This document shows, in pieces, positions 44,801 to 56,600 of a stretch of DNA of 64,000 nucleotides. The position numbers were made by a program, and so were the translations under genes. The notes under the pieces were generated by a model that saw only the letters and a list, made by a program, of their open reading frames with translations, searched no databases and had not been told where the DNA came from. Position 1 is the stretch's first letter; the number at the start of each line of letters is the position of its first letter. This DNA comes from Phallusia mammillata (taxonomy: Eukaryota; Chordata; Ascidiacea; Phlebobranchia; Ascidiidae). The stretch covers positions 115,425 to 179,424 of the forward strand of contig QLIY01000260.1 in the NCBI GenBank assembly GCA_003260075.1, in the 5' to 3' direction.

Positions 44801-47800
44801 TTTCCCTAAGTTATATAAAAGCGTTTTAAAAAGCCTCAACCAATTTTCAAACGTATAAATTGTAAATATTTTTCAAACGCCATAGATTTTTAACCATTTT
44901 TCTTTCGACATCTCTTTAGCTCACCAACCAGTTCTCGCATCCCTTGTAGTATTTTTAGCAAAATTACAAAATTGCATAATCAGTTTTGACCTATTGTAAA
45001 TCTGAATACTCGCCAAAGCCCAAAATTTACATATGTTTCCATGTCGCATTTGGGCTTAGTACAAAACATTTTGTCCGTGTTTTGAATTCAACGCCAAAAA
45101 AATGGGTCGTGTTTCCTTGCCGCTAACGCAGTCAACGTGTCGAACGATCTGTTCCGTGCCTCGTAGGGTTTAATACTTACAAAAAACATGGTAAACTAGC
45201 CTTGAAATTTAATAAAAAACAATAAGAAATCACTACAACTGAACTTTTACATCTAAACTGACTTCAGTGACGGCAGTTACGAAAAAATTACGATTTGAAA
45301 ACTAGAGAGAAAGTTAAAACTGATCTTAGTTCAAAAAAGCAGATCTCACACAAAGAAGTAAAGTTGACTTATTTGGAAGTTTTGGACATGAACAACCTGT
45401 CGCCATAAAGGACTAGTATGCACTGTGCTTGGTAAGGTCTGCATACTTAATGTTAGAAATCAACGTTTTTGATTTATGACTTGCTTTTAGGTTTGGCAAC
45501 CAAGAACAACTCAATCACTTGCTAGAACTCAGCTTTTTCTAGCAAACAATTTAATGATTCTGTTTATGTATGCAGATGTAGTGGTCGTGCTAACAATGTG
45601 ACTCTACCTGGTCTGTTTTTTTGCAAAGCAAATACTTGTACAATTTTAAAACTACCAAAGGGGATTTTATTATTATTACGCAGTTAATGTATAGAATACA
45701 GCTGAACCATATCACAATTTACAGCGTTAATACTACCAACACCTTCCAAAGGTATTTCTGTCGCAATAAAAGTACTGCTATGTACCTTTTGAGTTTGGTC
45801 TTGTAAAGCAGTAGGCTGCAGTTAGCGTCACCAAAAATTATTGGGAATTCTGTAATCAAACTATAACCCCAAACAACGATCAGCCATTAGGTATTGAAAC
45901 TGACTTTGGCAAATTAAGCTGGTTCATATTTGTATGTAGCTGCTAAATATTTACACCCAGATCATCAATTTTATGTAAACCATCTTAAAATACCAAATGT
46001 CAAATGCTGGAATCATTTTTTACTCGGGAAATAAGGTATAAATTGTATTCACCACAATGTTTTTGTTATTTAGCTCACCTGTATCTTATCAGGTTTAAAC
46101 ACAGCATTTCAAAGTAGCTTACGACGACAGCAATACACATGCGTATTTGCAGATGACCGCCAATCGAACTTCATTTACCAAGCAGTTTAACACAACTAGA
46201 AACATTACCTCTCAATCGTAATTGCTAACCAGTCGGCACACAAAGAAACGCCCAGACATCGACACAAAAAACCTGGAAAGCCCTGACCGCGATACAGTCC
46301 GCGCATGCGCAGACGTGAAGAACAATCAACAATTGTTGTGCAATGCGCAATGAAGCGTGTAACATAACGTTACTAAATAAAGAATAATGATGGTTGTTGA
46401 TCATAACAAATAAATCCAATAAATCGCAAAAAAAAATTAAACGGCAGCGCATTTTGCGATCTACCCGCCATATCTAGCATTTATGCTTGTGCCATACTTG
46501 GCTTTGGTGCGCATAGAAAATTAAAGGCACTAGAAAATTTCTGGTCTAGACACACCTGTGTCAATATAAATCCCTAACCAATCTTCTAAAATCTATTGAA
46601 ATTGTTTTTAGTCCAAGGTTGTTGATCGGTTTGGGAGCTACAAAGTCAATATAGGAGCAAACGCCATAGCCATTTTCGCGCATATTCTGTTCACCATCAG
46701 CCAAGCAACTTCTCATCTGGCCCCAAATGTTATGCCTTTCTTGGCTATAGTGGCTGTTGCCATCTTCGTGGTCGGGTAAGCTGATGTGACACTTTTTTGC
46801 ATTATGCTTAACAGAAAATAACATCACAACTATTTGATTTGACTGTAAACTGTATGACTCACTTTAACGTTGTTTGTCTTATTCTGTGTATCGTTCTATT
46901 TTGGTAGACACTCAAGTGCTTAATTTAGCGCTCTTTGTTCTTGTATTATGTAGAGTTCTATAACTGCTGTTTCCATCTCTGCGTTTGTCACGTGGACTTA
47001 CCAGGGCCCTTTTACAGTTGCGGTTGTCCAGTCATATTTGCTTGGGTGTACAATAGCCTTCTGTATTATATTACCTACCCGTCATGTGTAGGCAAGCGAT
47101 GCTTGAAAACGAACGTTAGTGGTGCTATATTTTAATAGCAATTTCTTATTGCCGAGCTTACCTCTCTCGATTGACGTACTCACGAGCCTCAGTGCCCAGT
47201 GCAATGCCGAGCATCGGTTTTCTGGCGTTCTATTCCATGATACATGCTGTTGTGCATCGCTCAGATTAGAATCAATGAAAAAATCAAATTCTACAGCGTT
47301 AATAGTTTAAGTTGTGGGCACGCAAAGGCAATATAAGGTCTTTAACAACAAAATTGCTCATGCCCAAGGCACCTAGTGTTGTACCAACGTCTTTTATAAC
47401 TGTAGCTGTACCGTAGTGACTGTCGCCAATTATTAAATAAGAGCAGTCAAGTGATGTCTGTGTTGACAAACTTATGAACCGAACTACTCAAGCTTGTTTT
47501 ATAAGCTGCATTTTATAGATGGTCTGGTGGTACCAACCTCGCAACGTTTGCACTTCTGGGTGAAATCACGACTGAACCTACAAGGCAAACCATTATGGCA
47601 TATGCCTCGATTGTGCTGTGGATATTTTCATGGGCTGTCACTTTTGTGTCTCCGTTGCTGCAGGTAACAACCAACAATAGATTTGCGACAATATCAATGC
47701 TGTTTTGCTGGTCTTAAAGTGGAAAATTTTGCAGCCCTTGCATGTAATTCCGTACAAAGTTAGTTGTTGGTCAGATATTTCAAATTCGCATGACGACAAT

Positions 47801-48032
47801 ATATAAAAGTACATTGTGTGCTACATGCACTTGTTTTAAGGTTAAAATTCACAACATGTTCTTATCCTGCAATTCATCGCATTAAACCCGATTTTTTTTT
47901 CAGATATACTTGGGAGCTTACAACTTGACGATTTGGTTGGGTTGCAGCATCTTGTTTTTGATATTTATGCTGATATTCCTGCCAGAAACAAACAAAAAGA
48001 CCTCTGAAGAAATTCAGGCCAAGTTTAAATGA
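41810..48032 (+). CDS. SLC2/GLUT-type facilitative sugar transporter, divergent
   Basis: Eight exons join in phase: 41810-41941, 42909-43176, 43613-43734, 43980-44150, 44459-44791, 46612-46775, 47519-47663, 47904-48032 (TGA), coding 487 residues. The short first exon with the ATG was not found. Transmembrane segments run from FLTAFPALFLPGFYF to the last, CSILFLIFMLIF. Family marks: GRFMIGLPCG (helix 4), PETPPYLL after helix 6, LTGINNISIY in helix 7, VVDRFGS, and a final PETNKKTSEEI. Several signature residues differ from usual GLUTs: no Gln before LTGIN, SRKH in place of GRR, DRFGSYK in place of DRxGRR, and no GPxPW in helix 10 (GWSGGTNLATF instead). Plasma-membrane transport is expected from the family; the substrate cannot be assumed to be glucose. 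Exon 2 is preceded by a C10-joined partial copy of its start. Confidence 0.88.
41960..42262. repeat. Direct repeat of about 140 bp joined at N 42121
   Basis: 41960-42120 and 42122-42262 are the same intron sequence; the left copy has about 16 extra bases in an A-rich stretch. Confidence 0.88.
42699..42922. repeat. Direct repeat of about 105 bp joined by C10 at a GLUT exon start
   Basis: 42699-42804 is repeated at 42815-42922. The left copy ends inside the exon (GCACGGAATGGAG) at the C run 42805-42814; the right copy continues into the full exon. Confidence 0.9.
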
Positions 48033-49054
48033 AGAATAGCGAATGTTTAAGGCCATGAGAACAAGACGTTCAGTCAACAAATAAGTAGGCCTACCCAACA
48101 TTGCTTTAAGGTTGCATTCTAACTTAGATTAGTTATCACCATGGTGGTCTCATCAAAGAAATAACTCACGACAGGAACACATTTACTAAGCTGATATTAA
48201 GAAAACAACTCGCGGTTCTTAAAGACGGATTTGTGTTATATTTCGCTAGGATTAGCTATGCTTGAAAACGATTTGAATTTCATGCAACTTATCTGTCCAA
48301 CCTTGAAAAGCAAAACCGAATCTATCCACGTACCTCGAGCTTTGGCTTTATGTGGTTGGCGTTTATGAAACCGTTGTCGTATTGAGGTTAATGCATATTA
48401 AGTTGTGTATTGGATTGCAGCGGTATTTCTACTGCACGTTGCAGATAAACACTTCGTGGCTAAAACAAGTTAATACGCTTTGGTTTCTTTTCGGTCGAAC
48501 TTACATCTGCTGTCAGCAGCTGTTGCCAAAGCTAACTAACCGTGAATTTCCGCGTAACAAGATTGCCACGGCCGCACATAAACCAGCAGGTTTGCAAAAA
48601 CCACCTAATCTCGGATTTTGTGGCGGTTACATGGCAAATCAGAACACTTTTATATTTTTCAAACCGTATGTTTAATATTTTACAAAAGTATTATTGTAAC
48701 CGTTTTCATATTGTAACTGTTTTTTATAATATTGGCAAAAACGTATTGTAGTAACCATTGACAAAACTAATAAAATATACCAAAAACGTTGTAAACTTAC
48801 TTAAATACCTGCTATAATTTCGTGCTATTCAACAGTTTAATAAATAAATTATCCCCGTTTATTTACTTTGCTTTTAACTAAGCTTGACGTTAGTTCCCCA
48901 ATACCGCTTTTGAATGACAACAGCTACCTTGTTCACTTGTCCTTTGGAATGTTTATTATGACGTCAAAAATCACAAAATATTTGCAAAATAGATTCCGGA
49001 CATGGTCTGTGAAGTGACTGCAATTATCTGCATAAGTAGGGTATATGTAAAAGC
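48033..49054. other. 3' flank of the GLUT-type gene; nothing seen
   Basis: No exon or repeat recognised. The open frame at 48352-48675 has no family resemblance or splice context. Confidence 0.5.
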
Positions 49055-50011
49055 TTAAAGACCATCATTTCTCGAGTCGCTGGAGTCGCTTAAGACACTA
49101 GGGACGATGGAGTCGCTGGACACAATGGAGTCGATAGAGTTGCTCGTTGCCGTGGAGCACATCGAACCCAAAAGACTAAAAACAAAAATAAAAAAATACT
49201 CCTAGATATCTGCTCCAAGATAATAATTTTGAAGCTTAAAGTGGAAAATAAAAAGTACAAACTGCAACGATTAAATACTCTTTTGTAACATATAAACTAC
49301 AAGCATCTCAAAAAAATCGCAGCGTGGTTAAGAAATATTATCATATATATATAGTTGCAAACAAACTATATTTGTAACAAGTTGCAAGAATAAAAGATTG
49401 CGTGTACTTACACCCCTGTCGGTCCCGCTACACGTTTCTGAAACACTAAACTAAAGGGTTTGGCTCCAGCACTTCTATAGGTCGAAAACTGAAAATCGTA
49501 CCCCAAGCAGAAGGGAGCTGCTACTAAAATGGATAAAATAACAAATCTTAATGATAAACATCTACAAGATGTACTGCATTGCACTGAGAAGATCCAACCA
49601 TAGGCGCCGAGTTTTACAAAAATGCAAGGCGGCGGGCAAAAAATATGACGTCACTTTATGTGACGTCACTAATGCGTACAACCACATGAACCCAAATTCA
49701 GGCAACAAACTTTCCATAGAATGCAACGTTCGTCCAATTCAGAAAAAATCATATGTTTAAAATAATGGTGCGCAATTGCAACACGTTGCTGTAACGTTTC
49801 CTATTAGCAACGTTTAAAAAATGTTTCGTCAAGTTTAACATTTATTACAACACATTTGCACTGCACACAACAATGACCCAACATTTACAGGCAAACAATT
49901 GTGTGACGTCATAAACAAAGCACTATCCAAAACAGGTTGCAGTTTTAAGCCACGTTTTATGGCTGTATCGTCAGCACGTTTGTTTAAAAGCAAAATTGTT
50001 CCCAAACTTCT

Positions 50012-50073
<62 letters not shown>

Positions 50074-50827
50074 ACAAGGTGGCCGCCACTGTGCTTTAAA
50101 AACCCAAGATGGCGGCGCCACCCCGCCACCGCCCACTCGGCGCCTAGGCTATGGATACAACAAACTATAAACAGTTCGTTTGAAAACAATAAAACAGTAC
50201 TGTTTTGGGGGTACTTTAGAGTTGTAAGTTGGTCCCGGAACCTTGGTGACGAGCCTTAAACGGTAGAGCTACTAACACTGAGCATAGGCTTTGGCCCGGT
50301 CTGAGAACTTCTGGTAGGTGGCGCAACGGAGCGTAGGCGTTTATGGTGCTGTTACAGCAATTTGGGTTTATGGTGAGAATAATTGCTGAGTCAGCACCAT
50401 AAACGCCTCTGCTCTGTTGCGCCACCTACCAGAAGTTCTCAGACCGGGCCAAAGCCTTGCTCAGTGTTAGTAGCTCTACCGCCTTAAACACGGTATGAAC
50501 CTGATTTTCACGGGAAAGTCCGTTTTTTTAAAAGTTTTAAACATTACCAACGTAAAAATTCAACACAAATTTGGCAGCGTATCGTCGGGCCTCTTTTTTT
50601 CATAATTAAGTCCAAAACGTCGAGCTGGCCATACAACTCTATGCTACTCTATACCAGATTATGCAAAAGCTGGATATTATCAAAGAAAACTGACAAAAAC
50701 CTGTTAGTTTGCCTAATTTAGCGGTTCAATACAAGAATTTATAAAGTGACAAAAAATACTTACATGAATCGACTCCGGTATTGCAAAAACAAACCGAGGC
50801 AAGTAAGATGATGAACGATTTATTCAT
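49055..50827 (-). CDS. Probable secreted-protein gene, incomplete model
   Basis: Exon 1 (50827-50764, 64 nt, phase 1 donor GTAAGT) encodes a signal peptide, MNKSFIILLASVCFCNTG. Its length and phase equal exon 1 of the four-exon gene at 52473-53596, 2.8 kb away on the same strand. Two possible 3' exons join each other in phase: 49437-49412 and 49175-49055, the latter a Ser/Asp-rich stretch (NSIDSIVSSDSIVPS) ending in TAA. They do not join exon 1 in phase; one exon of phase 1-to-0 type is missing. The paralogous exon 2 is 131 nt of that type. The missing exon could be hidden at the C61 run (50013-50073). The signal exon is fairly secure; the rest is a proposal. No function is assigned. Confidence 0.4.
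50013..50073. repeat. C61 run
   Basis: A pure C run. Unlike the others, no matching flanking repeat is visible. It probably marks lost sequence. Confidence 0.9.
50261..50481. repeat. Long hairpin (about 90-bp arms, 40-bp loop)
   Basis: 50261-50351 and 50392-50481 are reverse complements with a few mismatches. The outer end is CGGTAGAGCTACTAACACTG and the inner end reads TTATGGTGCTG. The loop itself can pair CAGCAATT with AATTGCTG. The GC content is well above the surroundings. It could be a foldback MITE or the template of a hairpin RNA. Confidence 0.85.
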
Positions 50828-52472
50828 TTTTACAAAGCAATTTCCTTGTAATGGTTAACTTAAATTCGGTTACTTTTCTAGACTTCAACAGTTTGTAAAA
50901 CAAAAACATTGTAAAAGAGATTGCATATAGGTTGAAACAGATTTAGAATATACCTCTGACTGCCATCAAAAATATGGAAATCTACTAATTTCTTAGTTAA
51001 ATGCTCAAAAATCAGGTTAGTTTTTTGTAATATCCACTGAAAGAAAAAAAAATAGTACCGTGTTTCTAATATAAGTGCTAGAATTACTTATTGTAAAGTT
51101 ACTTTAAACGCCTACTGCACGTTTTTTATTTAATCGTATTTCAACTGACATGCCAACGTTTTATACTTTACCTTTTAACGAGTTGTATACAAACCTACCA
51201 TATATAACAAAAACATCGAATTTAAATTTATCAGGTGTCTTGTATATACATCATTTCCGAATCAGGTGAAGTATTTGCTTACATTCGAAGAAACACCTTT
51301 TGCATTGTATAACGTTGTAATTGCATGTAAACAAAACGTCAGACGTTTAATGTCCTAGTTAGGCGCGCTAAGAAAAACATACGGCATGAATGTATGATCA
51401 TTGGTCTAACTGGCAATACCATACTACGAAGCTGACATATGTAGCATACGAAGCGACCAATGGTGCTTGTGATGTGACTCTCTACGGGCTCATCAGCGGG
51501 TGGGGCTACTGAGTACTAACATAAGAGCTCACAACAAACAAGGTTTGTTAAATATCGATAAATGGCGTAAAGAGCACAGCAGGTAATTAGTATAACAGTG
51601 AATGGGTAAATCAATAAGTTTTATAATTTATTTAGTTTATTGTTATTTTGATTGCAAAACCTCGATTCAACCCTAAAACCACTAACTACTAGCTTTATAA
51701 TAGTTTTTTTTTTCACTGTGTTTGAACCCAGGACGCTCCAGGGGACAATCAATGTTTCGCGCCTGGCCATTCGGCCCATTTCTGGCCGCAATTTTTTAAT
51801 AATTTGTATTTAAATATTCGCAAATGCTCTTTGCGCCAGCTAGCGATATATTCCAACTTTGTCTGATGTATGTTTTTACGTTAGTAGAATTTTCTTACCA
51901 ATGACCCTGCTTTATCAGGTGGTAGAGTGACAGCCCCGAAAACGCTCCTGTCGTGGGTTCGAATCCCACCGATGCAAAATGCTTGGGAGACGGGATTGGT
52001 TCTTGTTAGGTTATGTTTGTTGATTGTTCGGGTCCATATTGCATGTAACTTTGTACTTTGAACAGTTTGGTACGGAATTACAAAACAAACCTCAAGAAAC
52101 ATAAACGGCAAAAAGAGTTTTCATTATCGGATTTACATGCTGCGATGTGACTTTATTAACAAACAAATGAAAAAACAAACGGCAAGGTAGTATTTGAATT
52201 TCATATCAAGAATTTACACAAATATATTCAAGTCAGTTTTTATTACATACATAGAAAAACTTCCAAGTTGCTGCAAATGAAGAAACGTATCCGGTAAATG
52301 CGCCTGCTTATACGGTTTATCTTTAGCGTGCAATACATCACATCAAATCTTTCGAGTTAAATTTTATACAGAAAATACTTTTACTTTAAAGAAACGGAAA
52401 AATAAGTTACAGAAAAACAAATTTGAAGAATTATGGCCTTGTTTGAGATTTCTGTATCTCGTTACATTCACA
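50828..52472. other. Intergenic with tRNA-derived repeat fragments
   Basis: 51415-51475 is an inverted, diverged copy of 33395-33455 (tRNA-headed repeat). 51716-51780 has a tRNA-like B box on the minus strand (GTTTGAACCCAGGACG on plus). No protein-coding exon seen. Confidence 0.5.
51909..51975 (+). repeat. tRNA-derived SINE head, decayed
   Basis: CAGGTGGTAGAGTG followed by GTGGGTTCGAATCCCAC keeps A-box and B-box-like parts of the tRNA-like sequences at 33 kb, but the acceptor and anticodon stems no longer pair. Confidence 0.5.
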
Positions 52473-53596
52473 TCATCCAAATGCGCGAATAAACGAACTC
52501 CCGCATTTCCGTTCTGCTTGGCAGTAAAGGCATAAAACTGTAAGAAAAAGAACGTTTAACACCGTACACAAACATTACCACTTCATTGTAAAACATTTAT
52601 ATCTAAACTGATTTTTTCAACATTGTGAAAAGTACATACATTTCTTGTCTTGTTTTGAGCAATTCACTTTTCCACTGGATTTGACGTCGCAATATCGTGA
52701 ACAAACGTAAGTGATTAACTGTTAACAGAATAAGGATTTTTAGTTAAGTTTCCACAACATAAAGGTTTTTTTCATATTTTTGGAACAATTTTCTGAATAG
52801 TAACGTTCTATACAGTAACTAATTTTAAAATCTACATTCATGGTCCTGCTTTACTGACCAGCCGTGTGACATCGACAATCAGCGAACGTATACCTCGTAA
52901 TTTAAATTTTGATTTGGCGTAGTATGATTTATAATTGGGTATGCGTGATCACTTATCCGTATGCATGAACGCTTAACGGCCCGTCAGAATAAATGTGTGT
53001 TCATGTTATCTTTTATGGGTATTATAACATCCCTTTTAGGCATACACTGATATGTATTGAAACATGTTGGAAGCTGTTTAAACATCTCTTACTTGGGCAA
53101 AATTCAGTTTTACACTTGGTGTCGTAGTGCTGGGTTGACTTGTGGTTGATGTTTGTGTTGTTGACGGTTTGCTGTCTGATACAAACCTGCTGTTAGATGT
53201 GTCGGTCCGTATGATCAAACCACCTTTGATAAAGTTGTAACGTTCTTACATTTAAAACTTTTTACCAAGAAACATTTAATTTGCTAGCATAAAGGTTATA
53301 TCACGGTAGCCAACTTACAAATAATTGGTATAGCATAGCTTCCAACAACGCCACACATTTTCAACAAAATCACAATGGTTTTGATTCTGTTGTTTCAAGA
53401 TGTTTACAAAAACAAAATGTTTGAAATTGATCTATGTTTTAAAAAAATTTACAGCAACTTATGATTTTCAATCTTATAAATCAATGCAAATTTTGGGTAT
53501 TAATCTTCAGCAAAATTGTAGATCTAACTCACCCACATAACTTTGACACAACAGCACAAAAACTGTAACGAAACCCAAAGTAAATCCACACGTCAT
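52473..53596 (-). CDS. Secreted 112-residue peptide: signal, Ser/Thr-rich linker, six-Cys tail
   Basis: Four exons on the minus strand: 53596-53533, 53223-53093, 52718-52640, 52537-52473 (TGA). All borders are GT..AG, phases 1, 0, 1 join perfectly, and the frame is open. Layout: signal peptide (MTCGFTLGFVTVFVLLCQS, about 1-19); a linker (about 25-64) with KPSTTQTSTTSQPSTTTPS, suited to O-glycosylation; a C-terminal region starting about residue 66 with six cysteines spaced C-x3-C-x9-C-x8-C-x2-C-x5-C. A TATA box lies 52 bp before the ATG. I do not recognise the Cys pattern. Small secreted Cys-rich peptides of this kind are often defence or mucosal molecules, but nothing here proves a role. Splice consistency over three introns makes the gene model better than chance. 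Confidence 0.65.
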
Positions 53597-53647
53597 TTTG
53601 AATAGTTGTTATATCTCCCATCTGAAGCAACGTGCGTATGCGTGAAA

Positions 53648-53655
53648 CTTTTATA
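53648..53655 (-). promoter_or_regulatory. TATA box of the six-Cys peptide gene
   Basis: TATAAAAG on the minus strand, 52 bp upstream of the start codon at 53596. It is the same octamer as in IL-17 genes A and C. Confidence 0.6.
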
Positions 53656-56600
53656 CGATCTTCAAAATGTTCACCTTTTTTCATCTTTCGACAAGGCGAC
53701 TGCGTTAAGTGAACAACTGTTTCTCGCCTTCTTTCCGTTCTGAGGTCGTATATGGTTGTGTTGTGGTGATTTTGACGGCGAGATTACTTTTTTGTTTCCT
53801 CACTTTTTTGTTCCAGTAGAAAATTGTTTTTACTCAGGTGGAAGCTTACTTCAAACATTTCTGGTGTCGTATTTCAAAGTGATGGGATATAATTTCATGA
53901 AAATGCGCCATAATTTCTGTATTTGAACATCAAACTTTATTACTAAACACTTGTTGTCCTAGTCTGGTTGAAGTGAGTGGTTTCCTAGTTTGCCAACATG
54001 TCGTTTCCATAAAAGCCGTTAAATGCGTCATAGGCCTACCAAACCTTGGGACAAACCACAGATAAAAATCATTAGGTGGTAAAACGCCAAAACAGTTGTT
54101 AAATAGGTTACCACATAACGACCAGTACAAAAAATATAGAAAGACGGTATTGCCAGTTGAGACAAAACAGAAGGAACCGTGACGATAAGCGGCAACGTAA
54201 TGTTGGGTCACTAACTTCAAGAAATCTTTCTAGCTAAATGCACCAAGAAACCGCTTTTGTGTTATTTTGTTACTTTATATAATATATAAGACAAGAACAA
54301 ACCAACAACTCATTTTTGATTTAGGAAAGAATTTTCTCAACATAATTTTCTGGTTTGCCAACGGAAAAATCGTGGGTGCCAAAATCGTCGTTTCTGTGAA
54401 GTACCCATGTCGTCATCAGTAGCTTTCGGGCAGGACACAATTTCTTCGCACGCCTTATCTCATACATACATCTTTAAATTAAACATTCCATCATGAATTT
54501 GACGTCTGGTGGTTTTGTTAGATTTGATAAAGCTGTTGTTCGGTGAGTAATAACAAGTTTAGAAATTAAATGCTACTTTTAAGCTTCCTGATATGTTGTA
54601 ATGCATGCACAGTAAATCCTTACATCTGTTCAGGAACAAAGAATTTAAGTAGCGTAAACCAAAATGACTGGTTGTTTGTACGATTTTGTACTCTAAACGT
54701 TTGTGTTACAATCCAAAAGTTGCTTCAAATAATTAACACCAAAAACCGTATAAGCATTAACGGGAAAATTATACAGAACGGAACCACTAGTTTACAAGTT
54801 TTCCTGGAAATACCTGCGGAAAAGCCTGGGATAAATACGTAAAATACGCATCGCATAACTCCATTTATGGTCATAACTTTTATCCAATTTGCAAAAAATT
54901 CCACAATTTGCAAATTTTTTGGTCACAAAATTAAGTGTCGTAATTACTGACTCATTATATTCACTACAATGCAAATTGCATCAATGCCCGATTTTCCGTT
55001 ATAACCTCTCCCTTCAATAACTAAAAACTACACTATCTCTAAAATTGCTGTACTTCATACTTCATATACACCTTGCAAATCCATAATTTAAACCAATTTG
55101 AACTCGGAAGTGGAATGTAGCTGCTTTAAAATCTAACAAGTAGTGTTTTGCCAAGGTGTGGTGTTATTGTGTTGTAGCGCTCCTTACATCGAGATTTAGA
55201 TTGAAGTGAAGATTACATACCGTTCATTTAAAATCCGCAGAACAGTGTTTTAATGTTTTAGTGACGATGTAGCACGATTGTTCTAAACTTGGAACAGTCG
55301 TCAACCGGTAAAAATTAAATTTGCCCAATATTTCACTGCTGGTGAAAAATTCTTCATTACTAAAAACGTGACAAATTTTGACATGCATATGTTTAGCATA
55401 AGTTATGTAAAGAGCAATGTTTGCACAGCGCCACCTTCTGGTAAAGTAAACTTAAAATATCGGGTATCAACTCCGACATAATACTATACTCAAAGGCAAT
55501 TTTGTGCAATTTGTGTCAAAAAAGCTACAAATCAGCGGACAAAACGCGTTCTGTTTTTAAAGCCAAATTGTATCAAGAAAAATCATGATTGTAAGAGTAG
55601 GCTTTGTTTATCTCCTGTAATTTACACATCACTTCATGCAGTCAACCTATCAGTCATCTCTCATCGATGGACAGATAAATAAGATTGAAACCTGTATGGT
55701 AAACGTGACCACTCACAAATGCACTGATGTTACAACATTTCCTCGATTAGAATCTGGTCGTTTGGCTGCGGACGTGCACATATTCACGATCCAAAGTTAT
55801 GGCTACGTGTCGTTGCACAACAATAACAATTTAACAACTAAAATTGATGGTTCTCACCTGTATCAACGTGTTTTAAACAAGAAATTTAAAAGCATTTTAG
55901 AAACCTTTTGGCTAGCGCCATGTGTTGCCGTATTGTAGTAGCGATTCAATACAATTTGCTGGGCCTAGATAGAGCCCCATAATGATTGCTTCTGAATTTT
56001 CATTTTTAAATTGGATGTATGCAGTGGTGGGATTCAGCCGGTTCGCACCGGTTCTATAGAACCGTCTCACTAAATGGGATTCAGCCGGTTCGCACCAGTT
56101 CTATAGAACCGTCTCACGAAATTTTATGGCTTATGCCATCAGCGAACCGGTTAGCATTAGTGGTTACTGTCAATGGACTTTTTGCAACAGAACTGGCTGA
56201 AAAATATGACTTTTGTGATAGAACCGACTGACAAAAAAATTTGAATCCCACAACTGCATGTATGCGAGGCCAAGTCAATTCGGTTTTAGATTTTGTTCTC
56301 GGCAGCAAATTACCGTAAACTGGATTAAACTCATCTCTTATGGATCAATCTGTTCATGCAAAACAGGAAGCCACATGCAATCTCTGTCCTGTTTGCAGGT
56401 CCAAGAACCCGAAAACACGTTTCCATGATTTCCACTTCTTACTGATGTTCTTCTACGGAAAGCAACATTCGAGATACAGTAGGGTAACACAGCACACCTT
56501 GGGACGTCATAACCATAGTGGTACACGTTATCTGACTATTAGTAATGGTACGTAAATAAATATTGCTTGCAGTGCTACTCGTAAATAGTTTGTGGTTGCT

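Noticed and set aside
45491-45600. Possible extra GLUT exon (VWQPRTTQSLARTQLFLANN)
   Set aside because: It has a good acceptor, but exon 44459-44791 joins directly in phase to 46612-46775 to give the expected helix 8 and loop; inserting this piece would break the family pattern and it lacks a clear donor.
55636-55938. 100-residue open frame after a plausible acceptor upstream of the CLCA exons
   Set aside because: No similarity to CLCA or any family I know and no matching donor phase. It may still be a diverged exon.
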